Of a stretch of 64,000 nt of DNA, positions 33,001 to 42,019 are shown in pieces. The DNA lies in contig NC_065554.1 in the NCBI RefSeq assembly GCF_022605725.1, forward strand, positions 21,843,100 to 21,907,099, written 5' to 3'. This DNA comes from Anthonomus grandis grandis (lineage: Eukaryota; Arthropoda; Insecta; Coleoptera; Curculionidae). The notes under the pieces are model-generated. The model did not search any database. It saw only the letters and a list, made by a program, of their open reading frames with translations, and was not told where the DNA came from. The position numbers and the translations under genes were made by a program. Position 1 is the stretch's first letter; each line of letters opens with the position of its first letter.

Positions 33001-36000
33001 CTGTTAACTGTAGAGCAAAATAAATTTATATTTTGCAAATCGATTGTTATTAAATATTAAACCTATGTACAAATGAGCAACCGTCTTTTACGTCAAATAA
33101 CGCAGAAACAACTTGAAAAATTTATTGCAATGCCACAAAATCATTTAAATTAAAAAAAAATTGCTAAAAACTTAACCAATAGATGAGAAAGTAGCAAAAA
33201 GAGTGCAAATATGAGGTCTGTTTATTGAATAAAAAATGGCACTTATAAAATTAAAAGCAGGATAGAGCAAACCAGAACATCATTTCAAAAGAGTAAAAAA
33301 GTATTAACCACTAGAAGGTTAAAAATTCCATTAAAAATACGTTTATTACGCAGTTATGTCTTCAGCAATATTTTCTATTAAATGAAAGCATGGACTCTCA
33401 CCGAAATAATATGCAAAAAAATCAAAAATTCATCAAAATTATTACCGCAGAATTTTAATAATGTAGTGAACAGAGTGACAAATAGAGTGGTTTTGCAGGG
33501 TTGAAAAGAAGAAAAAGAGGGTTTTAATACCACAAAAAAAAAAAGAAAACTACTGCCCATGTAATGAGAAATCAAGAAATATTATGCTGTAATGGAAATA
33601 AATTAATAAAACATATCTTTTTTATCTTGTTGATGTCTTACTTGTCAGAGAAGCAAAATATTGTGGAAATCAGTGGTTTTAGGTCGAATCCTTATTCTAA
33701 TGATTAGGATGTTCCTCTAGTGTCAAATTTGGAACCATTACTTTTTTATTTTCCCTCAATAGACAGAAATGCAGTTCCTTGAGTTTTATGTTTAATATAA
33801 ATGTTCATAGACATGTGTACAAGATTGATCGTTCACTTCTATGCGCTACCTCTAGCCAGAAAGAGCTGGGTATAATATTTGATGCTGGTTTAACCTTTTC
33901 TAAGGATATTGGTATAAAAGTTAAAGAAGCATAAAAGGTCTTAGGTTCTATTATGAGAACCACTAAGAATTTTAACCAAAGTATATGTGGTCAGTTGTTT
34001 GAAAGTGTTGTTTTACTAAAAATAGAATATGGCTCCATTATATGGTCTTTGGAATGAGATACTTGGTTTAACTGTCTTGAATGTATCCAAAGAAAGTTTC
34101 TTAAATGAGGCTTTGATAATTGGACTCTGCTTAATATGTTTGAGTGTTTATTTATGGAAAACAGAAAGATAAAAACATGTAGCAATTTTCTTTTTCAAAT
34201 TACTAGAAATGAGGAGGATTGTACCAGGATTTTATCTGAAATTAAAATTTAATTTAAAGCTGGAAGAACTAGATCAAGAAACAGTTTCTAACTGGATATC
34301 TCTGGTATTAATAGTTTTAAGGCATTATCTATATATAAAATGTATTCATTATTCAGTACATATCCCTGTGATATAGATATTTACCAAATTTCTCTGAATC
34401 AACTCCAAATTAACCTAATAGCTTTGTAAACATCAATCTGCAATGTTACTTTAGAACTGTGATTTAATGATTGTCATATTACCTCTTTGTAATACTGATG
34501 AAGCTTTATACTTAAGAGTGTATATTCTTACTGTATTTTTATATCGTTTTTAATGTACTGTTATATTTTGTTATCTGTAATTGCCATTGATACTGTGACA
34601 AATAAATAAATAAAATGAAAACCTTTTTCGCCTCCTTTCGTCAATTTCAAGGCGCATATGTCGTTTATTATAAACTTCATCGTCGAGATTTTCGGTGCCC
34701 TCCATGGTGTAGCAGCTCGTGTAGTGCTTGACACGCCACCTAGGAACCTTCAAAGAAACGAGATTTATACTTCAATAAATTTATAAAACAGAAAACATAC
34801 TTCTAAGTTTTCAGTAGTACTGCTAATCACCAGATCCTGGTCAGGTTCCGGTACCACTTCTTCATTGTCAATATTGACATAATATGGCTCTTTTGAGGTG
34901 ATTATTTGAATGTCCTTGCCTAAACCTGTAAATAAATATTAGTAAACTAATATGTTTTTTTTTTGATACTTCATCACTTACGCCTCTTTCTCTTCTTAAT
35001 CCCCCTGCCCCTTTTCTCACTGATTAAATTCGGCTCACTGTTAGATAAAACCGATGAGCTACTAATCCTCTTACGCCTGATGCTCATTTTAATGTTTTTC
35101 ATAGGATCAAACTCGCAAAAATTGTCAACGGTAAAATTATATTCGGAAAACGAGTCCTCTTTCTCGCGCTCACGCGTTTCACTAAAACTATCGTCCTCAC
35201 TATCGAGTTCTGGCGTAACGAACTCCTCCGTTTGATCCTCGTCCTCTTCCTCTTCTTCAATGTCACTTTTGTTTCCTTGATTTTCAATAGAAAACTCTTC
35301 TCTAGGTGGGGTTTCTAGTTGAGATTCGCCATCACTAATATTCTGTGCTCCAGTCCGAAAACCCACCACATCTATTGGGGAACTGGCAGTGTTGTTCCCA
35401 TGCTTAACAAAAGATTCAACTATGCCTATTAAATGTTCCTTGTTGTCTTCTTCATAGGCCTCGCAAGAGTCCTAAGGGGTCAAGAGAATTTTGTATTTGT
35501 GACGAGCAATTTAATGTCAAATAAGTTTTTTAGTAAAAGCAGAGAGGAATTTTATCTCTAAACACCCGTTTTCCCAAATGCTGACTCCTGAATTGTAATT
35601 TTCCTGAATAACTATTTTTTCAAAGTAATAGTATTTTATCCAGTCATAAAATTTATTCATAGTTGGGTTGGGATATTCAGTACTTCTACCCAACAATTTT
35701 TGTTTAAAGAAAAATGCAGTAAAGTAAATTAAAAGTTTGGTAGACATTCTTTCCTGGAAAATGGGGTTTAGGAAAAAATCTGCTTGGAATTCAGGAAAGT
35801 GGTTGTCCGGGAAAGTGACTGGGAACCATTTCAATGTGGTCTTCAGAGTGTTTAATGATAATAGTATCGCATCTGACATTCTTTACTTATGTTGTATTTT
35901 ATTTATTTAGTCAGTAAACTAAGACAATTTCCAAATTATTACATAAAACACCCAAAACAGTCAAAATCATACCTATGTACAGTTCCCAAAGAAAAAAAAA

Positions 36001-39000
36001 CAACAAACATATTCACTAAAATTACATTCAAAAATCAGTAAAGATCAACCACCAAGGGTTGTCAACAAACAGTTTAATCACTTTAAAGGAATTCACATAT
36101 TCATTTTTTTTTTAATTGTGTTAGCAGCTTATTATATTTGCTTAACCCATTACAAAATAAAAAATTTTGAGTATGTTCTTGAGTAACTTATGGTATATAA
36201 AACTCCGTTCTATTATGCGCATTATAATTGTGAATATCGTAATTGTATGAGAGCTTGTCCCACAGGTACTGCCATGCTTGGCCAAAAAAAGATTGTGGAT
36301 AAAAGTGAGTATTAATAAGTAATAGATACTCTTTAAGTGGCACCCATTTTAAATTTTGTAGCATTTCATTGGTTTCCCTAATATCACTCACATCACTCTA
36401 TTTTGCAATTTTTGTAGTCTAGATCATTCATTTTATTTTAAAAGCAATAAAATACTTAAACAATAATTAAAATGTAGTAATATTTCTTAATAAATATTAA
36501 TAATAATTTTATATCTAGGGTGATTGAAGTTTGTTCTGGAGTGCCACAAGGCGGACACTGCTCTCCTTTGCTATTTAGTTTGTTTGTTAATGACCTTAGG
36601 GATGTCTTGGAGTATTGTGAATTTTTAATGTTTGCTGATGACCTCAAACTTTTCTTGGTTATTATGAATGAACTTGATATCAGCCTCTTACAGAAAGATC
36701 TTGATGGCCTTTCTCTGTGGTGCCAAAATAATTTGTGGGATTTGAATATTAATAAATGCTTCCAAATTTCATTTCATAGGAAAAAAAGTAGGATACCATC
36801 ATTTTACACAATTAACAGCCAGAAACTTCAATTAAAGGATGTTGCTAAGGATTTTTGACACGAAATTAAACTTCTGCAATCATATAGGCCAAATAGTAGT
36901 AAAAGCTAATAGAATGTTGGGTTTTACGCTTAGAAATTGTAAGGGGTTATCATTGCAGGCTGTCAAATCTGTATATGTGGGATTGGTACGATCACAGCTT
37001 GAGTATGGCTCAATTATCTGGACTCCCCAGTATAATGTCTATAAGTCATTACTGGAGAGTGTGCAGAACAAATTTTTAAGATATTATAACTATGTTTAAT
37101 TTGGATCTTATTGCTAATCATGATTATTCCCAAATATTGAATTATGTTAAAGTTTTGTCTTTGGATAAAAGAAGAACAATGTTTGACATCTGTTTTATCT
37201 ATAAGTTGTTGAATGGTATTATATCCTGTCCGGATTAACTTTGCCAGGTTAAATTTTCTATTCCTCAGAGAACACTTAGACAAAATAATTTATTTCATAT
37301 TGGGTTCCATAGAACCAATTATGGTAAAAACTCTTTTTTGGTGAGATCTCTAGATTTTTTGGATCGGGAGGAGAGGTTAGATGTTTTTGACAATTCATAT
37401 GGGTCTTTTAAGGGTGGTTTAATGAAAATTTTGAATACTTAGTATTGTTCAATTAATATTTTTAATTAATATGTTGTCTGATGGGTAAACCAAGTGAGAA
37501 TTTATGTTCCTAATCTATTAGTTAATACAAAGATATTTTTTTTTTGTTTATTTACTTTAGAGTCTTTTTTTTTAGTTAAGTACTTTAACTCTTAATAGTT
37601 TAAGTAAGGATTATTAATTATTGACATAACTGTATTTTATTATTTATTTTTTTTTGTAATGGGGGTTTCCCGTTTAATGAATAAAAAAAAAATAAAAAAT
37701 AAAAATAAAAAAAATAAAATATTAGAGCATTAAATATAGCTTTCTGGTAAGAAAAAAATCTAGACAGATAACATATTTTTAAAATAAGAATTACACCTGC
37801 TTACTTATTTCTATTTAGTTCAAATTAATAGTACATGCTTTGTGAACCCATTTTTTTAGACTAACAAATCACTTTTAAATTTCAATTTAATAAAACATAC
37901 CTGGGTCATATCTTCCAAAAGGGAGTCCTCTATAGGTTCCTCATAAGGCTCGCCTAGTTCCGAGTCCTTTTGAGCCTCTTGCGGTGAATATTGAATGCTT
38001 TTTTCTAAGTTCAATAGTCTCTCTTTAAGCTAAAAAGCATGCAACGTTTGTTCATTACATGGATCATAAATCTTCTCCTACAAGTACTTGAACATATCTC
38101 CGGCTCTCTCTCTATCAAATAAATGTATGCAAGGTAAAATTATGGTTTTATAGTTTACGGGTATTGACCAGAATGTAAAGTAAGTAAATTTTTACATTTA
38201 GTGGCTTTTAAACATATTTGAGATACTAGAAAATATAGAGTACAGTATTTTGCTAATAGTAATCACAATCACGGAATAATTCTATAGTAAAAATTAATTA
38301 ATTTCATTCATTGTAATGATTCATAAGCTTTAATTACTCATTGGTTGAAAACCATGAAGAAAACTGTACCAGTACAATTTTTCGTTAAATATTCAGCCAT
38401 TTAGGAATATCTCATACTTTATTACATATTTGACCATCATGATTGTCATAATTTTTTAATTGTGAACACCCAATTAATTAAGCATAAAACAGACTAAAAG
38501 TTGTCTCTCATTAATAGATCATAAACAATGTCTAAAACTAAGCAAGTAATATGAAGTGTAGCGCTAATGTTTAAAAATCAAGTTTAAACTTGAAAAATAT
38601 ATGTATATTGGTGAAGAAGTCTGATATCATGACAAATCTCTCCCCCATGCTGCTTCATAGCCTTTTCTTACAATATGTTAAATTTTTTTTATTTATTGTT
38701 GTTTTTTTTTAATATAACCCATCTATAATTAAATATGTTGATAAATTTGACAGATAAAACTATATATTATTATAATTACCCTAAAACTTATGATTTTATA
38801 TGTCCTATTGATATTTTATTACATTACCCTTTTGAAATTTAAAAGCCACTGTTTGAATAAAACATGTAAACAATACATACTTTTGTATACAAACATTTTT
38901 TTGACCTTGAAAATAATCTAAAATTAATGATTTAATATACCAGAAAAACTCCTTATATGTGCTCAGTGAGGGCCTAAGAAAACTCCTTAATTAAGGCCTT

Positions 39001-39434
39001 AAAAAGGATTAAAAAATTTGCATTTTTGCCCTACATTAGTCGTAAAAAAAGACCGTTAAAAAGGGCGTTACACAGAGAAAATTAAAAAAAAACTTCGCTG
39101 AAATTATTGTTCAGAAACTTACCATTTCATTTTCCTTCTGTAGCAGGTAAATCTGGCGTTCCCTTTTTAATATTTCCTCGTTTTGGTGCTGAATTAAGTC
39201 AGTATGCAAAATCAACCATTCCTTCAGCTCCTTAACCTCACTTTCCGCGGTTTGACAGCTGGCGTCCGACGGACTCGCTTGAGAAGCCTCGATTTGTTTG
39301 GATAGATTTTGGACAATTTCGACCCTGTTTTCGTTGATTTGGGGCAGGGGTGGGTCCTGCGATTGACAATGGACTTTATTTAACAAATTGTCGATCAGAT
39401 TCGTGTCGCTTTCATGCTTGAATCCGTCGTTCAT
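20970..39434 (-). CDS. msl-1: male-specific lethal 1 homologue, PEHE-domain scaffold (7 coding exons)
   Basis: Exons on the minus strand: 39434-39123, 38029-37901, 35471-34982, 34925-34801, 34747-34623, 28448-28242, 21084-20970. They total 1503 bp (500 aa plus TAA) with compatible phases at all six junctions. Residues 64-118 form a coiled coil (VKELKEWLILHTDLIQHQNE), the part known to dimerise and bind MSL2. Residues 148-310 are acidic and Ser-rich. The PEHE domain runs from VPRWR (353) through NKRHMRLEIDERRRKRWDVQ, IREQRVIEKLKLRQE and PVAAFGHPVPKIVP to NFSLPWLDNSS (about 475); this part binds MOF and MSL3. A basic tail follows. The product scaffolds the H4K16 acetyltransferase complex in the nucleus; in flies it acts in dosage compensation. 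It is shorter than fly MSL1. Introns 2, 5 and 6 are swollen by transposons. The start ATG 39434 is the first in frame. Confidence 0.95.
21326..22085 (+). repeat. left arm of a long inverted repeat (MSL1 intron 6)
   Basis: Begins AATAGTAGAGGAG. Several blocks in this arm recur in inverted and mirrored order in 24925-27403: the 21660-21740 block pairs with 26712-26830, and 21745-22068 pairs with 24935-25229. Similarity is moderate (many single changes and small gaps). Confidence 0.75.
22162..22231 (+). repeat. 70-bp direct repeat, copy 1
   Basis: Shares ATATGTTTACTATAACCTTT and the end CCCTGTATA with 24479-24551. Both end like the right terminus of a TA-inserting MITE (ACCCTGTA). The two copies flank the LINE fragment. 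Confidence 0.6.
22390..24137 (+). pseudogene. non-LTR retrotransposon reverse transcriptase (RT to C-terminus)
   Basis: Plus-strand frames, three pieces. The first (22577-23026) has DLRPISILPLVSKILERFVH and CLGLLDFSRAFDT; the second (to 23279) has SAGVLQGSILRTLLFSLYVA; the third (23280-24137) starts at QQYADDSQLY, with the catalytic YADD intact, followed by KLNSSKSCVIFLGGG and VKNLGVYIDSDISFQTHI, and a full C-terminal region ending WNRLPANCKSFPFTAYKKYI. One frame change and one stop (23277-23279) break it. Order and motifs fit a CR1/jockey-like LINE. It runs antisense to MSL1. The 3' non-coding tail near 24140-24170 is A-rich. Confidence 0.85.
24479..24551 (+). repeat. 70-bp direct repeat, copy 2
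   Basis: Second copy of the repeat at 22162-22231, same orientation, ending ATACCCTGTATA. Confidence 0.6.
24752..24850 (+). repeat. dispersed repeat, copy A
   Basis: CTTTCAGAAATTATAGTA and GTGATAAACGCA within this stretch recur in inverted orientation at 48740-48848, with similar spacing. Confidence 0.65.
25230..26709 (+). mobile_element. Tc1-like DNA transposon with short 28-bp TIRs
   Basis: Ends CACACAACCAAACTTATATG and its inverse, then GAATCACC. TA lies to the left (25228-25229); the right target base pair is changed. The left arm of the long inverted repeat acts as an empty site and shows that the insertion fell between AGTATA and ATT(G/C)GTTAA-like sequence. Confidence 0.88.
25448..26474 (+). 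pseudogene. Tc1-type transposase (DD34E), one stop and one frameshift
   Basis: ATG 25448 (MPYIGLSEVQRGRIIALAEQ). The N-terminal paired-type HTH has QRQIARTVGVTQGVVSKT; a second HTH follows (PELQRQLLQATGVSVSVETI). The catalytic core has CSDETRIG (first D), FMQDNAPPHTS (second D) and SPDLNPIEHL (E), with 34 residues between the last two. A TAG at 25883-25885 stands where Trp is usual, and a frame change in an A run near 26305 breaks the end (PQEDIDNLINSMPRRFRACI, then GNTDY, stop 26472-26474). A young dead copy; acts by TA-targeted cut and paste. Confidence 0.88.
26850..26922. repeat. AT-rich tandem TAGTATA-type repeat
   Basis: Irregular repeats of TAGTATA and TATAGTA. Low-complexity sequence next to the right arm of the inverted repeat. 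Confidence 0.6.
27643..27921 (-). pseudogene. LINE pre-RT/RT entry fragment
   Basis: The minus frame reads KLYVGPDGTPAFFLKKC and then SYPTLWKKSFLKPIFKSSSR, the 'GPDGIP' and 'P..WK.S...PIFK.G' blocks at the start of a jockey-type RT domain. Short and truncated. Confidence 0.7.
27925..28241. other. MSL1 intron 6, donor side
   Basis: Nothing recognised. Donor gtgagt of exon 6 begins at 28241 on the minus strand. Confidence 0.4.
28242..28448 (-). CDS. msl-1: MSL1 exon 6 (core of PEHE domain)
   Basis: Acceptor attttag, donor gtgagt. The first base A closes the Arg codon of exon 5. Encodes WDVQRIREQRVIEKLKLRQE, SDDVRFLDIAEELPVAAFGH and PVPKIVP. The plus-strand frame here is only its shadow. Strong GC contrast to the flanks. 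Confidence 0.93.
29012..30677 (+). mobile_element. Tc1-like element with IR/DR ends inside a LINE
   Basis: TA at 29010-29011 and 30678-30679. Outer ends CACTATCGGACAAAAGTAG and the inverse at 30653-30677. A second, inner copy of the core (GTCAAAAGTAAAGCAAC at 29216-29232 and its inverse at 30459-30475) lies about 200 bp inside each end. This double arrangement is the IR/DR type known from Minos and Sleeping Beauty. Confidence 0.9.
29340..30370 (+). pseudogene. Tc1 transposase (DD34E) with frameshifts in the N-terminal part
   Basis: Likely start ATG 29340; the first HTH is broken by stops and shifts. From 29550 the frame is good: SVMTDRRIKIICQNDPWKSA, TVQKRRLVDAKLFSRRPAKK, then after one shift near 29790 the catalytic core with FSDET (in another frame), FQQDNDPKHCSQVV (second D) and SPDLNPIENLWEE (E), 34 residues apart. 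The C-terminus is complete (SMPRRCQQVI), stop 30368-30370. The second half (29843-30370) is a clean 175-codon frame. Confidence 0.88.
31010..31700. other. MSL1 intron 5, no feature recognised
   Basis: AT-rich, no coding or repeat signal that I can support. Confidence 0.4.
31740..32730 (+). pseudogene. decayed mariner-like transposase (DUF4817-type)
   Basis: SLKEFGSFNKPRRKTDGREE (near 31870-31930) fits the second half of a DUF4817 HTH region and its linker. Further on QDEAPPHTERI (32390) and, in another frame, VPARSPDLTLLDYFLSKYLK (32505-32565) are the second and third catalytic blocks. No ends were found. Related in type to the element in the ING intron, but much older. Confidence 0.65.
32740..33770. 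other. MSL1 intron 5, no feature recognised
   Basis: No supported feature. Confidence 0.4.
33770..34615 (+). pseudogene. LINE 3' end (post-RT region with AAATA tail)
   Basis: Frames give SSQKELGIIFDAGLTFSKDI, KVLGSIMRTTKNF and LKIEYGSIIWSL, the region after the RT palm, similar in sequence to the LINE at 36490-37725. The tail CAAATAAATAAATAAAA (34601-34617) is a typical 3' repeat end. It ends only about 5 bases from the splice donor of MSL1 exon 5. Confidence 0.72.
34623..34747 (-). CDS. msl-1: MSL1 exon 5 (start of PEHE domain)
   Basis: Acceptor ttctttgaag, phase 0 in, phase 2 out. Encodes VPRWRVKHYTSCYT, then NLDDEVYNKRHMRLEIDERR. The donor reads AAG|GTTTTC, a weak match to the insect consensus GTAAGT, because a LINE tail begins right there. 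Confidence 0.92.
34801..34925 (-). CDS. msl-1: MSL1 exon 4
   Basis: Acceptor atttacag, donor gtatgt. Phase 1 in, 0 out. Encodes LGKDIQIITSKEPYYVN and an acidic stretch. Not a known domain; the call rests on frame and splice fit. Confidence 0.85.
34982..35471 (-). CDS. msl-1: MSL1 exon 3 (acidic, Ser-rich region)
   Basis: Acceptor gacccctTAG, donor gtaagt. Phase 0 in, phase 1 out. 163 codons, acidic and serine-rich (SDIEEEEEDEDQTEEF) with a basic stretch at the end (MSIRRKRISSSS, RGRGIKKRKRR) that may be a nuclear localisation signal. The 93-codon plus frame on the other strand is its shadow. Confidence 0.87.
35517..35879 (-). CDS. unrecognised 120-codon open frame in MSL1 intron 2
   Basis: Same strand as MSL1, 45 bases upstream of exon 3, closed by its own stop. 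Rich in aromatic residues (NKFYDWIKYYYFEKIVIQE), no match to a family I know and no TE motif. It may be a chance frame or part of an unknown mobile element. It cannot be added to MSL1 because it ends in a stop before exon 3. Confidence 0.25.
   Translation of the reverse strand: MSDAILLSLNTLKTTLKWFPVTFPDNHFPEFQADFFLNPIFQERMSTKLLIYFTAFFFKQKLLGRSTEYPNPTMNKFYDWIKYYYFEKIVIQENYNSGVSIWENGCLEIKFLSAFTKKLI
35890..36400 (-). pseudogene. LINE C-terminal fragment
   Basis: The minus frame gives LKWVPLKEYLLLINTHFY and NVHNY-like DIHNYNAHNRTEFYIP, followed by QNFLFCNGLSKYNKLLTQLK, which is the C-terminal tail of many CR1/jockey-type LINE ORF2 proteins. Truncated on the 5' side near 36400. Confidence 0.7.
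36490..37725 (+). pseudogene. 5'-truncated LINE (RT to 3' tail)
   Basis: Starts in the RT domain: CSGVPQGGHCSPLLFSLFVN and MFADDLKLF (catalytic FADD intact), then SLWCQNNLWDLNINKC, a frame change near 36850, and SVYVGLVRSQLEYGSIIWTP. Stops follow. The 3' end is an A-rich tail at 37680-37722. Antisense to MSL1, in intron 2. Confidence 0.82.
37901..38029 (-). CDS. msl-1: MSL1 exon 2
   Basis: Acceptor gctttttag, donor gtatgt. Phase 0 on both sides, 43 codons. Continues the coiled coil (LKERLLNLEKSI) then an acidic stretch (EPYEEPIEDSLLEDMTQ). Confidence 0.88.
38030..39122. other. MSL1 intron 1, no feature recognised
   Basis: AT-rich; no element or coding signal I can support. Confidence 0.4.
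39123..39434 (-). CDS. msl-1: MSL1 exon 1 (start, MSL2-binding coiled coil)
   Basis: ATG 39434 (MNDGFKHESDTNLIDNLLNK), 104 codons, donor gtaagt at 39122. The coiled coil begins near residue 64. The frame is open a little upstream but has no ATG there, so this ATG is the likely start. Confidence 0.9.
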
Positions 39435-40100
39435 TTTCGACAACACACGAAAGTTTTGGTCATTGTTTACGCAGGGCAAACGACGGACGCATCGGTTAAT
39501 TGTCCCTTATGACCCTTAATTTGCAGCGTTCTTTTTACCGAATATTAGCAACCTGCTCTTTAGGGTTCTGTTTGTCTATAAATGTCCCCATTATTACAGT
39601 CTTGAAAACATATGTTTTATGGTTACCTTTAAGGCCTTTTACTGCTAAGATTTAGCTAGTTTGTTATATAAAGCACTTGTTAGATTATAAAGTATAAAAC
39701 AAAGCTAAACGGCAGTTTTTTAAATGAAAAAAGTGAGGTCAAATTAGAATACAACACTGTTGTTTATTCTTTGTATGCACATCGCCACAACGCACTCAAT
39801 AAAAAGCCGCAAAATGCTTAGGTAGAAAGCTGTTTTTTTATAGTTGCACACTTCTTACGGGACATAACTGAATTCTGTTGGGTCTTTTATAGTAAAACCA
39901 TTTAAAAAAAGCTCTGAAAACACAAAAATGGAGAAATCTTAAAATCGAATATCGGCTTGAAATAATTTATTGACAATATAGCGTTGACAGCTTGACATAC
40001 ATACTTGTCAAATGTCAAAGGGGTCTTTGACATGCGTCAACGGCGATCCTGTAGAGGAGCAAAATAGAGGAATACATAGTTGCCAAGTGGATTTATCACT
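39435..40100 (-). promoter_or_regulatory. MSL1 5' region (probable promoter, not resolved)
   Basis: The 60 bases above the ATG are richer in CpG (GACGGACGCATCGG) than the surroundings, as is usual near insect transcription starts. No TATA box or initiator can be assigned with confidence. No divergent gene is seen. Confidence 0.35.
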
Positions 40101-40419
40101 TGTTTTGGAAAACTGTTCTTTAGCTTTATTTCGGATTTTTTAAGAGAAAAGTTCGTTGCTTTCTTTCGCTCTTACTCATATATTCTATATTTTTTTAGAA
40201 TTTGTTCCGGCTTCATTTAATTTGGTTTCTACATATTTTCTCTTTAGTTGTTTTCTCACATTGTTCACCCCAATTTTAAGTTTTTTAAATTCCCTTTCTG
40301 TTTCATTATTTTTTAATAACTTCCGTCTATAAGAGCTGCCTCTTTTGCAATAACATCTGCATTTACCAGTAGTTATTTTTTATTTTAATATTCCGTTCTT
40401 TTATATATCCTTTTTTCTA

Positions 40420-40760
40420 AGAGAATACTCAATCTGCTCAGCAGAAGTCTAGGCTATAAACAGAGCAATAGACCTAATACTAAGATCTAACATAGGACCG
40501 GCTATAATATTCTCGGACTCAAGAAGTATCCTCCAGAAAACCTCAAAAAGCGTAATTCTAGGGGATAGCGTGAAAAGGACCAGAAGTAGATTGGTACAAA
40601 ATCCTCAAATAAAATTAGTCTGAATCCCTAGACATACTGGGATCTATGAAACGAGCAGTTTAGTGAAGCAAGGAGTATAAACATTCAAACCATAAATCCT
40701 CGCATTGAGGTGAGACATGTTCTATCTAAAATATATGATCTTCGATGAATGAGACAATTT
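40420..40760 (+). pseudogene. RNase H domain fragment of a LINE
   Basis: Plus frame: AINRAIDLILRSNIGPAIIF, then SDSRSILQKTSKSVI and IPRHTGIYETSSLVKQGV. These are three RNase H blocks with one in-frame stop. Such a domain occurs at the end of I/R1/Loa-type LINEs. No RT next to it. Confidence 0.68.
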
Positions 40761-41399
40761 CAGAATGAAGGAAAGGTTAAATGAGTCAAATACTCACAAG
40801 CCATTGCAGAATCTATTGAGGAACCATAATTTAAAAAAGTCGTAAGCACAGCTCAAGAGGAAGGAGATAACTACGAATAGGATGACATCAAACTGTTGCT
40901 CCACACCCCTAAATAGAATCACAGTGAAGGAAGACAACCTGTGCTCCTTCGGACAAGGGGGAACAATAAAGTTCATCTTCTTCGAATCATATAATTCAAA
41001 TAAGTGACTTGTTTGACAACCTGAACACAGCGTATATGCAGTTCCCTTTCAATATTTATGCATGACAAAAGTTTAACCATAAAAGCCTAAACGCATCTAG
41101 TATAGTCAGTTTTACAAGCATGTAACATCTAACTGTAAGTCCCAGCACCACTCAATACATAATTCATTAAACATCAATCCATAGAAAAGCTGCCTGAGGG
41201 TTCCAGGACAAGATTCCATAGAGGCTCTGTACATGGACGTATTGGCCAAGCTGCACAGGATAAAGGTCCACCATCCCAGGCGAACGTCAGAAGTCTGTCA
41301 GATAGAACCGAATTAAATGAAGTCTACCGGAGTCAAAGTAGCAGTAATTTAAAGAATATTTTCTCTCCATAAATCATAACATGTGGCGTGAAAGTGTAA

Positions 41400-42014
41400 G
41401 GCTAGCCGCATATTGAACGTGGGGCAGCAGAGCACAGCACAGCCGAGACATAGCAGAGGAAAACTATTCCTCTGCTCTGCCTCTGCGACGAGCGCATATT
41501 GAACGTAGGACCTTTGCATGTCGTAGCTATTTGTCTTTTTTTGTTATGCATATATTTACCTATATTGTCATATAAAGAGCATAATTAAATTGACGGTACC
41601 TATTAGTTATTAGAATTAAATATGTCTAGAGAAGACGAACTTTGTTTAGATTCAGAATCGGATTCGGAAATCGAGAATATTCTGTTGTGTTTCTATTTAA
41701 AACGGTGAAAAAAGTATTTAGGTGAAAGTACTCATTTAAAAAAAAGAAGAACGCATGGAGAATTTAATCTCTTACGTGATTTAAGTGACGTTTAAATTAA
41801 ACAATATTTGTACGCATATAGTCTTTCTGACTTGTATCATATAATACTTTATTTTCCCGCACGAGTTCAATTAGGAGTTCCATTTTTTTACAACAACAGT
41901 TGCCACTCTGCAAAGAAAACTGTGCACACTCCACAACCGACAGAGGCTGGACAGAGTACTCTGTTACTATGTCGTGCAGGCCTCGCCTCTGCTACGTCCA
42001 ATATGCGGCTAGCC
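41400..42014 (+). mobile_element. Harbinger/PIF-type deletion derivative
   Basis: Inverted ends GGCTAGCCGCATATTGAACGT and GGCTAGCCGCATATTGGACGT-type on the opposite strand, next to TAA (41397-41399) and TTA (42015-42017), which fits the 3-bp TWA target of Harbinger. Inside, from 41622, are MSREDELCLDSESDSEIENI and RRTHGEFNLLRDLSD, the start of a Harbinger transposase; the rest is deleted. 615 bp. Confidence 0.83.
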
Positions 42015-42019
42015 TTAGC

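Noticed and set aside
33670..33690. possible tRNA B box (GGTCGAATCC)
   Set aside because: No A box or cloverleaf could be formed around it.
34963..35235. 90-codon plus frame
   Set aside because: Shadow of MSL1 exon 3 on the other strand.
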